This document shows, piece by piece, positions 1-9,184 of a stretch of DNA of 64,000 nt. The stretch is from Psychrobacter sp. JCM 18902. GTDB lineage: Bacteria; Pseudomonadota; Gammaproteobacteria; Pseudomonadales; Moraxellaceae. Below the pieces are notes generated by a model that worked only from the letters and a program-made list of their open reading frames with translations, was not told the DNA's origin and made no database searches. Made by a program: the position numbers and the translations under genes. Position 1 is the first letter of the stretch, and each line of letters opens with the position of its first letter. The DNA is taken from NCBI RefSeq assembly GCF_904846615.1, contig NZ_CAJHBK010000001.1:3159789-3223788 (forward strand), read 5' to 3'.

Positions 1-277
1 AAATCCTGATGAATGGGTCATCGTCGGCACGCCGCAATCGTTTGAAATTTATGGTTGTATGATGCGTAAGGATGATTCTGAGTTCAAAGCAGTGGTCGAT
101 GAAGCGTTAGCGAATGTCTTTAAATCAGGGGAAATCAACAGCATTTATGACAAGTGGTTCTTAAACCCAATCCCACCAAAGAACGTCAATCTAAACTTTG
201 AGATGTCTGACAACTTAAAAGCCTTGATTGCCAGTCCGCATGACAGCGCTCAGCCGAAAGTTGCGACGGCACAGTAA
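1..277 (+). CDS. gltI: Glutamate/aspartate ABC transporter substrate-binding protein, C-terminal fragment
   Basis: Only the last 91 codons are present (frame starts at base 2), so the gene enters from outside the window. The fragment ends in a segment with 'NPIPPKN' and 'NFEMSDNLKALI', very close to what I recall of the C-terminus of enterobacterial GltI, the periplasmic receptor for glutamate and aspartate. The next three genes are the matching permeases and ATPase, which supports the assignment. A strong stem-loop separates it from gltJ, a common arrangement that lets the binding protein be made in excess over membrane subunits. Substrate preference is inferred from family and context. Confidence 0.88.
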   Translation, partial: NPDEWVIVGTPQSFEIYGCMMRKDDSEFKAVVDEALANVFKSGEINSIYDKWFLNPIPPKNVNLNFEMSDNLKALIASPHDSAQPKVATAQ

Positions 278-302
278 TTATTGTCCTGCAACATAGCTTG
301 CT

Positions 303-342
303 TACGTGTTCAGACTGATGTTGATATCAATCTGAACACGTA
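303..342 (+). promoter_or_regulatory. Stem-loop between gltI and gltJ
   Basis: A perfect 12-base inverted repeat (arms 303-314 and 331-342, TACGTGTTCAGA and its complement) encloses a 16-base loop and is followed by GGATTTTC, not a long T run. It could be a weak terminator or an RNA-stabilising hairpin protecting the gltI 3' end. The effect is inferred from position. Confidence 0.65.
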
Positions 343-373
343 GGATTTTCAGTCGCTGCTCGGAGAGACAACC

Positions 374-1120
374 ATGAATTATAGCTGGAACTGGGGTGTG
401 CTCTTTGAGCAGACTGGTATCGGTAATGAGCTTTATATCCATTGGATGATTACTGGTCTTGGCTGGCTACTATTGATTGGTAGTATCGCATGGGCCATTG
501 CTATGGTCGTAGGTACTATCTTTGGCATCATGCGTACTTTGCCTAATAAGACCGCTCGTGCCATTGGCACCGCTTATGTGACATTTTTTCGTAATATTCC
601 ACTGCTTGTCCAGTTGTTCTTTTGGTTTTATATTGCACCTGGCTGGCTCACGCCCACGATACAAGAGTGGTGGTATAAGGATTTATCGCCCAACACGTCA
701 GCCATGCTTTCAGCAAGTATCGGTCTTGGATTATTTACCGCCGCTCGTATCGTTGAACAGGTGCGTACAGGTATTGAGTCGTTGCCCGAAGGTCAAATCA
801 ATGCTGCTTATGCACTAGGCTTTAGTATTCCGCAAGTCTACAAAGAAGTGCTGCTACCGCAGGCCTTTCGTATTATTTTACCACCGCTCAGCTCCGAGCT
901 GACCAACTGCTTCAAAAACGCCTCCGTCGCCTCATTAGTGGGGGTAATGGAGCTGATCAGTCAAACCAAAACTATTAGCGAATACACCCAAAACAGCATC
1001 GAGATTTATACCTACGCGACGATTATTTATTTAGTATTTAACTTATCGTTGATTGCTATTATGGGGTTAATTGAGCGCAAACTGCGTGTACCTGGGCTCA
1101 TTGCAGGAGGTCAGAAATGA
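374..1120 (+). CDS. gltJ: Glutamate/aspartate ABC transporter permease GltJ
   Basis: A 248-residue inner-membrane permease of the polar amino acid (HisMQ-type) ABC family, near the usual length for GltJ. Several hydrophobic segments are visible, and the cytoplasmic EAA-type loop that docks the ATPase lies around residues 125-155 (EQVRTGIESLPEGQ, then NAAYALGFS). It forms a heterodimeric channel with GltK. A GGAGAGACAACC stretch precedes the ATG. The stop overlaps the gltK start by four bases (ATGA), indicating translational coupling. Confidence 0.93.
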   Translation: MNYSWNWGVLFEQTGIGNELYIHWMITGLGWLLLIGSIAWAIAMVVGTIFGIMRTLPNKTARAIGTAYVTFFRNIPLLVQLFFWFYIAPGWLTPTIQEWWYKDLSPNTSAMLSASIGLGLFTAARIVEQVRTGIESLPEGQINAAYALGFSIPQVYKEVLLPQAFRIILPPLSSELTNCFKNASVASLVGVMELISQTKTISEYTQNSIEIYTYATIIYLVFNLSLIAIMGLIERKLRVPGLIAGGQK

Positions 1121-1788
1121 ACATGATGACCGAATTGGCAACAGCCTATCCTGGTTTGATGGGCGGCATGATTACCACCTTAAAGGTGCTGTTTTTGGCG
1201 ATTATTGGTGGTATTAGCTTAGGAACGGTATTGGCGTTGATGCGCTTGTCTGGTATCAAAGCGCTTGAGATTCCAGCAAAGCTATACGTCAATTACTTCC
1301 GTTCTGTACCGCTACTACTGGTGCTACTGTGGTTTTACTTTGCCGTACCGATGATTTATTTTTGGATAGCGGGTAAGTACTTACAACTTGATGCTGCTTT
1401 TGCCTCTTGTGTGGTTGCCTTTATGATGTTTGAAGCCGCTTACTTTTCAGAGGTGGTGCGTGCTGGTATTCAATCGATTGGTAGTGGGCAGGTCAATGCC
1501 GCCAAAGCGTTAGGCATGACTTATGGGCAGACCATGCGTCTGGTTATTTTGCCACAAGCCTTTCGCAAAATGCTGCCGCTAATCTTGCAACAGTGTATTA
1601 TTTTATTCCAAGATACGACGTTGGTTTTTGCTATTGGTTTGACAGATTTTTTCCGCGCCGCCTATGTACGCGGTGAGCTGATGGGTTTGCTGACGCCTTA
1701 CATTTTGGGTGCTGGTGCGGTGTATTTCATCATCAGTGTCAGTGCCTCCGTGGGCGTCCAACAATTGCAAAAGCGTTTGCGATTTTGA
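1117..1788 (+). CDS. gltK: Glutamate/aspartate ABC transporter permease GltK
   Basis: A 223-residue partner permease of GltJ with the same family architecture: hydrophobic helices and an EAA loop (EVVRAGIQSIGSGQ followed by NAAKALGM) in the middle third. Its ATG lies inside the last codons of gltJ (ATGA overlap) and is preceded by GGAGG, a strong ribosome binding site inside gltJ. It acts in the inner membrane with GltJ and the GltL ATPase. A gap of about 110 bases separates it from gltL. Confidence 0.93.
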   Translation: MNMMTELATAYPGLMGGMITTLKVLFLAIIGGISLGTVLALMRLSGIKALEIPAKLYVNYFRSVPLLLVLLWFYFAVPMIYFWIAGKYLQLDAAFASCVVAFMMFEAAYFSEVVRAGIQSIGSGQVNAAKALGMTYGQTMRLVILPQAFRKMLPLILQQCIILFQDTTLVFAIGLTDFFRAAYVRGELMGLLTPYILGAGAVYFIISVSASVGVQQLQKRLRF

Positions 1789-1898
1789 TAGATATTTATC
1801 TTGGCTTGCGCTTTTTGAGTGTTGAGGCTTTGGTTGAGTAGTTGATCTAACTTTTCTTAAATGACGATTATTAAAAACAATGTGGTTAGGAGCCAGTG

Positions 1899-2702
1899 AT
1901 GAGCAAAGCTGATACATACTTAAATGCCTTTGGCGGACTGGTCACCAACAATGGTCATGCTAGTGATGAGATGGTCATTCAAATGTCCGATGTCAGCAAA
2001 TGGTATGGGGATTTTCAAGTATTGAGTGATTGTACGGCGCATGTACATAAAGGTGATGTCGTCGTCGTGTGCGGGCCATCAGGTAGTGGTAAATCAACCT
2101 TGATTAAAACGGTCAATGGACTAGAGCCTTTTCAAGAAGGTGGGATCATGGTAAATGGTATCTCAGTTGGTGCGGCAAAAACCAATCTGCCGAAATTACG
2201 CAGCCGTGTCGGCATGGTCTTTCAGCATTTTGAGCTGTTTCCACATTTGACTATCATTGATAATTTGACGGTCGCTCAAATTAAAGTATTGGGTCGCAAA
2301 GAGAGCGAGGCCAAACAAAAAGCCATGGCGTATTTAGATCGCGTTGGACTAACGGTACAGGCCGCGAAATATCCAGCCGAGCTCTCTGGTGGTCAGCAGC
2401 AGCGTGTTGCGATTGCACGAGCGCTGGCAATGGATCCTGTAGCGATGCTCTTTGATGAGCCGACCTCTGCTCTTGACCCTGAGATGATTCAAGAAGTACT
2501 TGATGTTATGGTCGAGTTGACTCGCGATGGCATGACCATGATGTGTGTGACCCATGAAATGGGCTTTGCCAGTCAGGTAGCCAATCGTATTATCTTTATG
2601 GACGAAGGTCATATTGTCGAGAACTGTAGTAAAGATGAGTTTTTTGAAGGGGCAAAAAGTGATCGCGCGCAACTTTTCTTATCGAAAATCCTCAATCACT
2701 AA
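1899..2702 (+). CDS. gltL: Glutamate/aspartate ABC transporter ATP-binding protein GltL
   Basis: A 267-residue ABC ATPase with Walker A CGPSGSGKST at about residues 58-67, the signature LSGGQQQRVAIARAL, Walker B MLFDEPTSALD and the switch histidine in CVTHEMGF. It powers uptake by GltJK. It is about 25 residues longer at the N-terminus than typical GltL; the extra part (NAFGGLVTNNGHAS) is not a known domain. The ATG at 1899 is preferred over the adjacent in-frame GTG at 1896, because AGGAG lies about 6-10 bases upstream. It is last in the operon and followed by a terminator. Confidence 0.93.
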   Translation: MSKADTYLNAFGGLVTNNGHASDEMVIQMSDVSKWYGDFQVLSDCTAHVHKGDVVVVCGPSGSGKSTLIKTVNGLEPFQEGGIMVNGISVGAAKTNLPKLRSRVGMVFQHFELFPHLTIIDNLTVAQIKVLGRKESEAKQKAMAYLDRVGLTVQAAKYPAELSGGQQQRVAIARALAMDPVAMLFDEPTSALDPEMIQEVLDVMVELTRDGMTMMCVTHEMGFASQVANRIIFMDEGHIVENCSKDEFFEGAKSDRAQLFLSKILNH

Positions 2703-2730
2703 ATACTCTATTCCACTTTCTCATACTTTC

Positions 2731-2760
2731 AAGCGTCTATTTATCAATAGGCGCTTTTTT
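2731..2760 (+). terminator. Rho-independent terminator after gltL
   Basis: An 11-base stem (AAGCGTCTATT with AATAGGCGCTT, one G-T pair) has a 4-base loop and runs into T6, 28 bases after the gltL stop. Confidence 0.85.
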
Positions 2761-2903
2761 GTGCGTGATAGCTTGATGTATTTAACAGTGATGTTGATAT
2801 GATTGGTCTATAAGTGAGTAGATGAGTGCATGGCTGTTTACTGATACAATAGCGGTCAATATGCTAACAACTAAAATAATTGCTTATCTATATTGGAGCT
2901 AAT

Positions 2904-4124
2904 ATGAGCGCTGAAAACTCAGAAGTATCAAACAACGGTATCGTCATTATTGGTGCAGGTTTGGCAGGCTGGCATGTGATTGATGCCATTCGTGCAAAAG
3001 ACAAAGACATTCCGATTACTTTAGTTACTGCCGATAGCGGCGATCGTTATCACAAGCCAATGCTGACGATGGCGATTAGCCAAAAGAAAAGTGCGGCAGA
3101 TTTGGTCAGAGCGACTGGCGTTGATGCCGCAGAAGCTGCAAATGTTAAGCTACTTGCCAACACGCAAGTGACGGATGTTGATACGACCACTCAACAGTTG
3201 CAGCTTATCTCTGCGCTGCGCTCAGATCCCGTCTATACCAATTACGCTACGATCGGCTATGACAAGCTGGTACTAGCGATGGGTGCACACCCTATCTTCC
3301 CAAAAAGCTTGCCAGAGGATTTAGTATGGCATGTCAATCATATTGAGCGCTTTGGACAGTTGCAAGAAAAGCTAGCCACTGGCAGTCAGCACGTCGCTAT
3401 CGTTGGTGCTGGTATGGTCGGGACGGAGATTGCAGAGGACTTATTAAAAGCAGGTCATCAAGTGACGCTCATTGATTTAAACGATGCACCACTATCACAA
3501 ATGCTACCGCCAAAAGCAACTTCTCGTATCGCCCAAGCGGTCAATTCGCAAGGGATTAACTTTTTAGGAGGGTATCAGGTATCTGCTATTACTCGTATCA
3601 GTGATGGAAAACTGCAGGTCAGTTATGAGGCGCTAGCATCAGCAACAGACAGCAGTACTGCTGAGCCAATTGAACCGCTCATCGTAGATCATGTGATTGC
3701 CAGTACAGGTTTGACGGTCGATGATAAGCTGCCTGCCGCAGCTGGTGTAGAGTTCGACCGTCGCACTGGTATCGTGGTGGATGCGCCGACCTTGCGTACC
3801 AGTACAGCCAATATTTATGCGATTGGCGACTGTATGTCTATCGATGGTATACCGTGTCGTTACGTCGCGCCATTACGTGCGCAGGCTGCTACCATTGCTG
3901 ATGATGTATTGGGTCTAGATCATAATGGCTATGAGCATAAGCCGCCCATGATTCGCCTAAAAAATAAAGCCATCTTCGTCATGGTGACAGGTGTGCCAAA
4001 AGCGACTGGCAACTGGCAGGTCAAGACAGAAAGTGATGAGGAATTGGTGATGAACTTGCTAAATGATAGTGATGAAGTCAGCGCTACGTTGACCATCAAG
4101 TTGCCGCCAATCGTTAAAGCTTAA
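2904..4124 (+). CDS. FAD-dependent NAD(P)H oxidoreductase, rubredoxin reductase type
   Basis: A 406-residue pyridine nucleotide-disulfide oxidoreductase-like flavoprotein. An N-terminal FAD fold (IVIIGAGLAGWHVIDAIR, about residues 13-30), a central NAD(P)H fold (VAIVGAGMVGTEIAEDLL, about 160) and the C-terminal FAD motif ANIYAIGDC are all visible. The layout resembles rubredoxin-NAD+ reductases (RubB/AlkT) of Acinetobacter and Pseudomonas, which pass electrons to rubredoxin for alkane hydroxylases. No rubredoxin gene is next to it, so the partner is unproven. The ATG at 2904 with TTGGAG 6-11 bases upstream is chosen over an in-frame TTG at 2880. The gene appears to be a single unit between two terminators. 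Confidence 0.8.
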   Translation: MSAENSEVSNNGIVIIGAGLAGWHVIDAIRAKDKDIPITLVTADSGDRYHKPMLTMAISQKKSAADLVRATGVDAAEAANVKLLANTQVTDVDTTTQQLQLISALRSDPVYTNYATIGYDKLVLAMGAHPIFPKSLPEDLVWHVNHIERFGQLQEKLATGSQHVAIVGAGMVGTEIAEDLLKAGHQVTLIDLNDAPLSQMLPPKATSRIAQAVNSQGINFLGGYQVSAITRISDGKLQVSYEALASATDSSTAEPIEPLIVDHVIASTGLTVDDKLPAAAGVEFDRRTGIVVDAPTLRTSTANIYAIGDCMSIDGIPCRYVAPLRAQAATIADDVLGLDHNGYEHKPPMIRLKNKAIFVMVTGVPKATGNWQVKTESDEELVMNLLNDSDEVSATLTIKLPPIVKA

Positions 4125-4479
4125 CGCCTGTTAAAACTAAATGGGCGTAACGTTGAGTTTATTCTAAACACTCAGTTTTAAATCAAATGTTAATAGCAAT
4201 GTTAAAAACTAAGCCAATTGTACTAGCCAAAGTATGATTGGCTTTTTTATGTCAAAAATTTGCCATGATTCTATGTTACCTTTTACTAACACGAAATATT
4301 GATGACTAATTAAATGATACACATTGTATTACTATGATTGACAGCCGTTTGTTTACAGCGGTATAGTAGTGACAATCTCTATAAGACCTATGCAAGGAAG
4401 AGTGAAAGGTCTGCAGGCTATCAATACGTACTATTTACAAATGATAAATACGATAAAAAGTAAAACGAAAGGACTCGTT
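4125..4479. other. Intergenic region between the flavoprotein and acyl-CoA synthetase genes
   Basis: The 355 bases hold a terminator near 4211-4243 and then AT-rich sequence likely to carry the promoter of the downstream gene. An open frame upstream of 4480 extends the acyl-CoA synthetase frame to 4369, but it shows no family similarity and is treated as non-coding leader. Confidence 0.6.
4211..4243 (+). terminator. Rho-independent terminator after the rubredoxin reductase-like gene
   Basis: AAGCCAAT (4211-4218) pairs with ATTGGCTT (4236-4243) and is followed by further Ts. The loop is long (17 bases), so the structure is weaker than others in the window. Confidence 0.6.
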
Positions 4480-6255
4480 ATGACGCAAACTTCTGATTTT
4501 GATGCGACTCAAATTGATTTTGATACTATTCTAAATAGCATTCCTAGTATTAATATGGGCGCACGCTCAGCAAATGCACCGCTTACCCAAAGCTATGATA
4601 AAGGTCCTGATGTGCCGCTCATTGAAGCGACTATCGGTGACTTTTTTGATGCTATTGTATCCAAATATCCAGAGCGCGAAGCCTTGGTTTCTCGCCATCA
4701 AAATATTCGCTGGACCTACCGAGAACTGCAACAGCAAGTCAATCAGTTAGCGAGTGCTATGATTGAAATGGGGCTGGAAATCGGTGATCGCATCGGTATC
4801 TGGTCACACAATAATGCTGAATGGCTGCTCATGCAATTAGCAACGGCAAAAGCCGGTATTATCCTTGTCAATATCAATCCTGCCTATCGTACCTTTGAGC
4901 TGCAATATGCCTTGAATAAATTGGGTTGCTCAGCGCTTGTGCTCATGCGTCATTTCAAAACCAGCGATTACGCCAGTCTCATCAGTGAACTGTGTCCTGA
5001 AATTTACCATAAAGACTACACCCAGCTTGATTTGGTCGAGATTCCAACGATTGAGCGTATCATTTGGATTGATGAGCCAGCATCTGAGGAAACCTTTGGC
5101 TTTATGCAGAAGTTCTCTGCATGGATGGCGGAAGGCGATGCCAACGATCCTCGTGTTGCCGAGCGCCAAGCTCAGCTCAAGAACACTGATGCCATCAATG
5201 TTCAGTTCACCAGTGGCACGACTGGTACGCCAAAAGGGGCGACTTTAAGCCATCGAAATATTCTTAATAACGGTTACTTCATCGGTGAGGCCATGAATCT
5301 CACGGAAGAAGATAAACTGTGCATTCCAGTGCCACTCTACCACTGCTTTGGTATGGTACTTGGCAACCTAGCGATTCTCACGCATGGTGGCTGTATCGTT
5401 TATCCGAATGATGGTTTTGAGCCGTTGACAGTGTTGCAAGCCGTCGAAGAAGAAAAATGTACGGGTCTGCATGGTGTGCCAACGATGTTTATCGCAGAGC
5501 TTGACCATCCGGAGTTTAAAAACTTTGATTTATCGACTTTGCGTACTGGCATCATGGCAGGCTCTAGTTGTCCGATTGAAGTCATGCGCCGTGTCATCGA
5601 TGAGATGCACATGAGCGAAGTCACCATTGCGTATGGCATGACAGAGACTAGTCCAGTATCTTGTCAAACCAATGAACATACGCCACTTGATAAGCAAGTA
5701 TCAACCGTTGGCTTAGTGCAGCCTGCGCTTGAGGTGAAAGTCATCGATACGGCGACGGGTGAGACTGTCGCATTGGGTGAAACCGGTGAGTTATTGACAC
5801 GCGGTTATTCAGTAATGAAAGGCTATTGGGGCAGTCGCTTCAAAACCCGCGCAGCCATCCAAGACGGTTGGATGCATACGGGTGATTTGGCTACGATGGA
5901 TGAGGACGGTTATGTAAAAATCGTTGGTCGTAGTAAAGATATGGTGATTCGTGGCGGAGAAAATATTTATCCTGTCGAAATCGAGAATTATCTTTATCGT
6001 CATCCAAAGATTCGTGATGTGCAAATCGTCGGTATTCCTGATAAAAAGTATGGCGAAGTATTGGTGGCTTGGATTATCCCTAAAGAAGCAGACAGCTTGA
6101 CGGAAGAGGAAGTTCGCCAGTTCTGTAGCGAGCATATTGCCCATTATAAAGTGCCGACTTATTATCGTTTCGTGACTGAATATCCAATGACCATCACTGG
6201 AAAAATTCAGAAATATAAAATCATTGAACAAATGAAAGAAGAGCTAGGTTTGTAG
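4480..6255 (+). CDS. AMP-binding acyl-CoA synthetase linked to the liu cluster
   Basis: A 591-residue ANL-superfamily ligase that activates a carboxylic acid via an acyl-adenylate and transfers it to CoA. Motifs include [16 protein letters not shown] (P-loop), [10 protein letters not shown], the GWMHTGDLA hinge region and [11 protein letters not shown]; the catalytic lysine region TGKIQKYKI is near the C-terminus. The start at 4480 (MTQTSDFD) has AAAGGA 6-11 bases upstream; a longer frame begins at 4369 without support. It precedes liuB, and I recall a similar AMP-binding gene beside gny/liu genes in Pseudomonas. Its likely role is activating a branched or medium-chain acid; the exact substrate is unknown. 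Confidence 0.85.
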   Translation: MTQTSDFDATQIDFDTILNSIPSINMGARSANAPLTQSYDKGPDVPLIEATIGDFFDAIVSKYPEREALVSRHQNIRWTYRELQQQVNQLASAMIEMGLEIGDRIGIWSHNNAEWLLMQLATAKAGIILVNINPAYRTFELQYALNKLGCSALVLMRHFKTSDYASLISELCPEIYHKDYTQLDLVEIPTIERIIWIDEPASEETFGFMQKFSAWMAEGDANDPRVAERQAQLKNTDAINVQFTSGTTGTPKGATLSHRNILNNGYFIGEAMNLTEEDKLCIPVPLYHCFGMVLGNLAILTHGGCIVYPNDGFEPLTVLQAVEEEKCTGLHGVPTMFIAELDHPEFKNFDLSTLRTGIMAGSSCPIEVMRRVIDEMHMSEVTIAYGMTETSPVSCQTNEHTPLDKQVSTVGLVQPALEVKVIDTATGETVALGETGELLTRGYSVMKGYWGSRFKTRAAIQDGWMHTGDLATMDEDGYVKIVGRSKDMVIRGGENIYPVEIENYLYRHPKIRDVQIVGIPDKKYGEVLVAWIIPKEADSLTEEEVRQFCSEHIAHYKVPTYYRFVTEYPMTITGKIQKYKIIEQMKEELGL

Positions 6256-6289
6256 TTAGTCTGACTATCATGTTTAGTTCATTAAAAGT

Positions 6290-6419
6290 TATAGTCGATA
6301 CCAAATGACATAAATACGTTATGGTATAACGCGAGACTTGTATTAATTTTTCTAGCTTGCTGTGCCTACGCCGACAGAGGCTACAAAAAATTCACCCAAA
6401 TCTCGCTGTATCGATTATA
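6290..6419. repeat. Imperfect palindromic intergenic element (type B), about 130 bp
   Basis: It lies between the acyl-CoA synthetase gene and liuB. The left end reads TATAGTCGATACC and the right end, reverse complemented, TATAATCGATACA. Inner arms also pair imperfectly: GCGAGACTTGTATTAATTTT on the left against the complement of AAAATTCACCCAAATCTCGC on the right. It carries no ORF. It resembles a MITE/REP element with ends related to the other palindromes in this window. Confidence 0.6.
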
Positions 6420-6524
6420 AACTGAGCTGGCTATACGAATACGAATAAAAACCAAAATAACCAGTAGCTAGAATAATTCGCATAAGAAGCTACTCGCATT
6501 TACGCATTAAAGAAAAGGGATGTC

Positions 6525-8135
6525 ATGAGCGCTATCATAACCAGTAAACTGAGTCCAAACGCTGCTGAATTTCAGCAAAACAGTGCCGCAATGCAAGCGG
6601 TGGTCGATGACTTATATGGTCACTTACGTAAAGTCGTGCAAGGTGGTTCAGAGCGTGCCCGTGCCAAGCATTTAGCCCGTGGTAAACTCTTACCTCGTGA
6701 GCGTGTTGAGCGTTTGCTCGATGTAGGTACGCCATTTTTAGAAGTGGCACCGATGGCAGCGCACGATATGTATGGCGAAGAGATTCCTGCTGCTGGCGTG
6801 ATTGCGGGTATCGGTCGTATCAATGGTATTGAGTGTATGATTGTTTGTAATGATGCCACGGTAAAGGGCGGTACTTATTACCCAATGACGGTCAAAAAAC
6901 ATCTGCGTGCGCAAGAAATCGCGCAAGAAAACAATTTGCCTTGTGTTTATTTGGTTGATTCCGGTGGTGCAAACTTGCCCAACCAAGATGACGTGTTCCC
7001 TGATAAAGAGCACTTTGGTCGCATCTTCTTTAATCAAGCCAACATGAGTGCGGCAGGTATTCCACAGATTGCCGTGGTCATGGGCAGCTGTACGGCTGGT
7101 GGGGCTTATGTGCCAGCGATGAGTGATGAGTCTATTATCGTGAAAGACCAAGGTACTATCTTTTTGGGTGGTCCTCCACTGGTAAAAGCGGCGACAGGTG
7201 AAGAAGTTACTGCCGAAGACTTGGGTGGCGGCGATGTGCATACCCGTCTGTCTGGGGTCGTCGATCACTTAGCACAGAGCGATACCCATGCATTGTCGAT
7301 TGCGCGCAACATCGTGAGCCATCTAAATCGTCCTACGAAGCAAGTGCCCAATCAAATCAAACCGCGTCCACCACGCTATGATGCCAAAGAGCTATATGGC
7401 GTCATTCCAACGGACAAGCGCAAGCCATTTGATATCAAAGAAATCATTGCTCGTATCGTCGATGACAGTGCTTTTGATGAATTTAAAGCGCGATTTGGCA
7501 TGACGCTGGTCTGCGGATTCGCTCATATCGAAGGGATGCCAGTCGGTATCATCGCCAACAACGGTATCTTATTTAGTGAGTCAGCGCAAAAAGGCACGCA
7601 CTTTATTGAGCTGTGCTGCAAACGCAAAATCCCATTGGTATTCCTGCAAAACATCACTGGCTTTATGGTCGGTCGCAAATATGAAAACGAAGGCATTGCA
7701 CGTCATGGTGCCAAAATGGTCATGGCAGTCGCCAATGCAAAAGTGCCAAAGTTCACGGTCATTGTCGGTGGCTCATTTGGCGCTGGTAACTATGGCATGT
7801 GTGGCCGCGCTTATAGCCCACGCTTCTTATGGATGTGGCCAAATGCGCGCATCTCGGTGATGGGTGGCGAGCAAGCAGCATCGGTTTTGGCAACGGTCAA
7901 GCGTGACAATTTTGATCGTAAAGGCGAGGCGTGGAGTGATGAGGATGAAGCGGCATTTAAAGCGCCGATTCTCGATATGTATGAAAAGCAAGGTCACCCA
8001 TATTATGCCACCGCACGTCTATGGGACGATGGTGTAATTGACCCTGCTGATACGCGACATGTATTGGCATTAGGACTAAGCGCCGCCTATAACGCACCGA
8101 TCGAAGAGACGACTTTTGGTGTTTTTAGGATGTAA
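6525..8135 (+). CDS. liuB: Methylcrotonyl-CoA carboxylase carboxyltransferase (beta) subunit
   Basis: A 536-residue acyl-CoA carboxyltransferase with the two crotonase-like halves of the family. The N-terminal half has [14 protein letters not shown] and the segment [20 protein letters not shown], typical of MCC beta; the C-terminal half has [15 protein letters not shown] and the glycine-rich [17 protein letters not shown]. It moves CO2 from biotin on LiuD to 3-methylcrotonyl-CoA in leucine breakdown. An AAAAGGG ribosome binding site lies 8-14 bases upstream of the ATG. The surrounding liuC, liuD, liuE and liuA genes make the assignment secure. Confidence 0.95.
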   Translation: MSAIITSKLSPNAAEFQQNSAAMQAVVDDLYGHLRKVVQGGSERARAKHLARGKLLPRERVERLLDVGTPFLEVAPMAAHDMYGEEIPAAGVIAGIGRINGIECMIVCNDATVKGGTYYPMTVKKHLRAQEIAQENNLPCVYLVDSGGANLPNQDDVFPDKEHFGRIFFNQANMSAAGIPQIAVVMGSCTAGGAYVPAMSDESIIVKDQGTIFLGGPPLVKAATGEEVTAEDLGGGDVHTRLSGVVDHLAQSDTHALSIARNIVSHLNRPTKQVPNQIKPRPPRYDAKELYGVIPTDKRKPFDIKEIIARIVDDSAFDEFKARFGMTLVCGFAHIEGMPVGIIANNGILFSESAQKGTHFIELCCKRKIPLVFLQNITGFMVGRKYENEGIARHGAKMVMAVANAKVPKFTVIVGGSFGAGNYGMCGRAYSPRFLWMWPNARISVMGGEQAASVLATVKRDNFDRKGEAWSDEDEAAFKAPILDMYEKQGHPYYATARLWDDGVIDPADTRHVLALGLSAAYNAPIEETTFGVFRM

Positions 8136-8296
8136 AAGCTCTAAGGTCTGCTCGCAATAAAATGGTGGTGCGACAATTTTTTAAAGTGATTATATCGCGG
8201 CATCGGGTTTTGACATCTTACTTTCTTATATGGACGTTATTATAGATGGCCCAAACGTTGGGCTAAATATTTACAAACAGGAACACAGAGAAAGCT

Positions 8297-9115
8297 ATGA
8301 AAGAAACGAAATTAAAAAATACTAATAATTATAAAAGTCTGTTGGTCAGCGTTGAGCAGCACGTGGCTACGGTGACGTTAAATCGTCCTGAGATACGTAA
8401 TGCCTTTAACGATGAAATGATTGCTGAGCTAACCGATGCATTTAATACGCTTGGTGCTGATGATGAGGTACGTGTCATTGTGCTAGCAGCTGCTGGCAAG
8501 GCATTCTGCGCAGGTGCCGATTTGAATTGGATGCGTGCCATGGCAGATTATAGCTATGAAGAAAATCTAGCAGACGCGGACAAATTAGCGCAAATGCTTA
8601 AAACTATTTACGAGTGTCCGAAGCCAACAGTTGCGGCTATTCAAGGTGATGTTTATGCAGGTGGCATGGGTTTAGTGGCTGTTTGCGATGTGGCCATCGC
8701 TGTCAAAATTGCTAACTTCTGCCTAAGCGAAGTGCGTTTAGGCTTAGCGCCTGCAACGATTAGCCCTTATGTCATCCGAGCACTGGGTGCTAGAGCATCG
8801 CAGCGTTATTTCTTAAGTGCTGAAGTATTTGATGCCAAAAAAGCACGTCAGCTTGGCTTTATCCATGAGCGAGTTAGCGAAGAATGGCTGGCTGATGAGG
8901 TCGCTATATTTTGTAGCAAAATCGTCAAAAATAGCCCTGATGCAGTCAAAACTTGCAAGCAGCTATTACACGACGTCGCTGGTGCGCCCATCACTGATGA
9001 GCTGATCACCGATACAGTAAAAGGTATCGCTGATATTCGCTCATCAGAGCAAGGTAAAGAGGGCGTGCAAGCCTTTTTGCAAAAACGTAAGCCCAATTGG
9101 TTGACGGCAGATTAA
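8297..9115 (+). CDS. liuC: Methylglutaconyl-CoA hydratase (enoyl-CoA hydratase family)
   Basis: A 272-residue crotonase-fold protein. VTLNRPEIRNAFNDEM near residue 30 and AAAGKAFCAGADLNWM near residue 65 give the oxyanion-hole and CoA-binding region; GDVYAGGMGLVAVCDVAIA supplies the second oxyanion segment. In the leucine pathway it hydrates 3-methylglutaconyl-CoA to HMG-CoA. Placement between the two carboxylase subunit genes matches liu/gny operons. It starts at ATG 8297, with GAGAAAG immediately upstream; the 161-base gap after liuB shows no clear terminator. Confidence 0.9.
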   Translation: MKETKLKNTNNYKSLLVSVEQHVATVTLNRPEIRNAFNDEMIAELTDAFNTLGADDEVRVIVLAAAGKAFCAGADLNWMRAMADYSYEENLADADKLAQMLKTIYECPKPTVAAIQGDVYAGGMGLVAVCDVAIAVKIANFCLSEVRLGLAPATISPYVIRALGARASQRYFLSAEVFDAKKARQLGFIHERVSEEWLADEVAIFCSKIVKNSPDAVKTCKQLLHDVAGAPITDELITDTVKGIADIRSSEQGKEGVQAFLQKRKPNWLTAD

Positions 9116-9184
9116 TAATGCACAAGAGACAAATGAGTAAATAGACAAGACCTCAAATAAAAACGATAACACACAGGGATAGTT

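Noticed and set aside
4369..4479. 37-codon N-terminal extension of the acyl-CoA synthetase frame
   Set aside because: It shows no family similarity, while ATG 4480 has a good ribosome binding site and the expected start.
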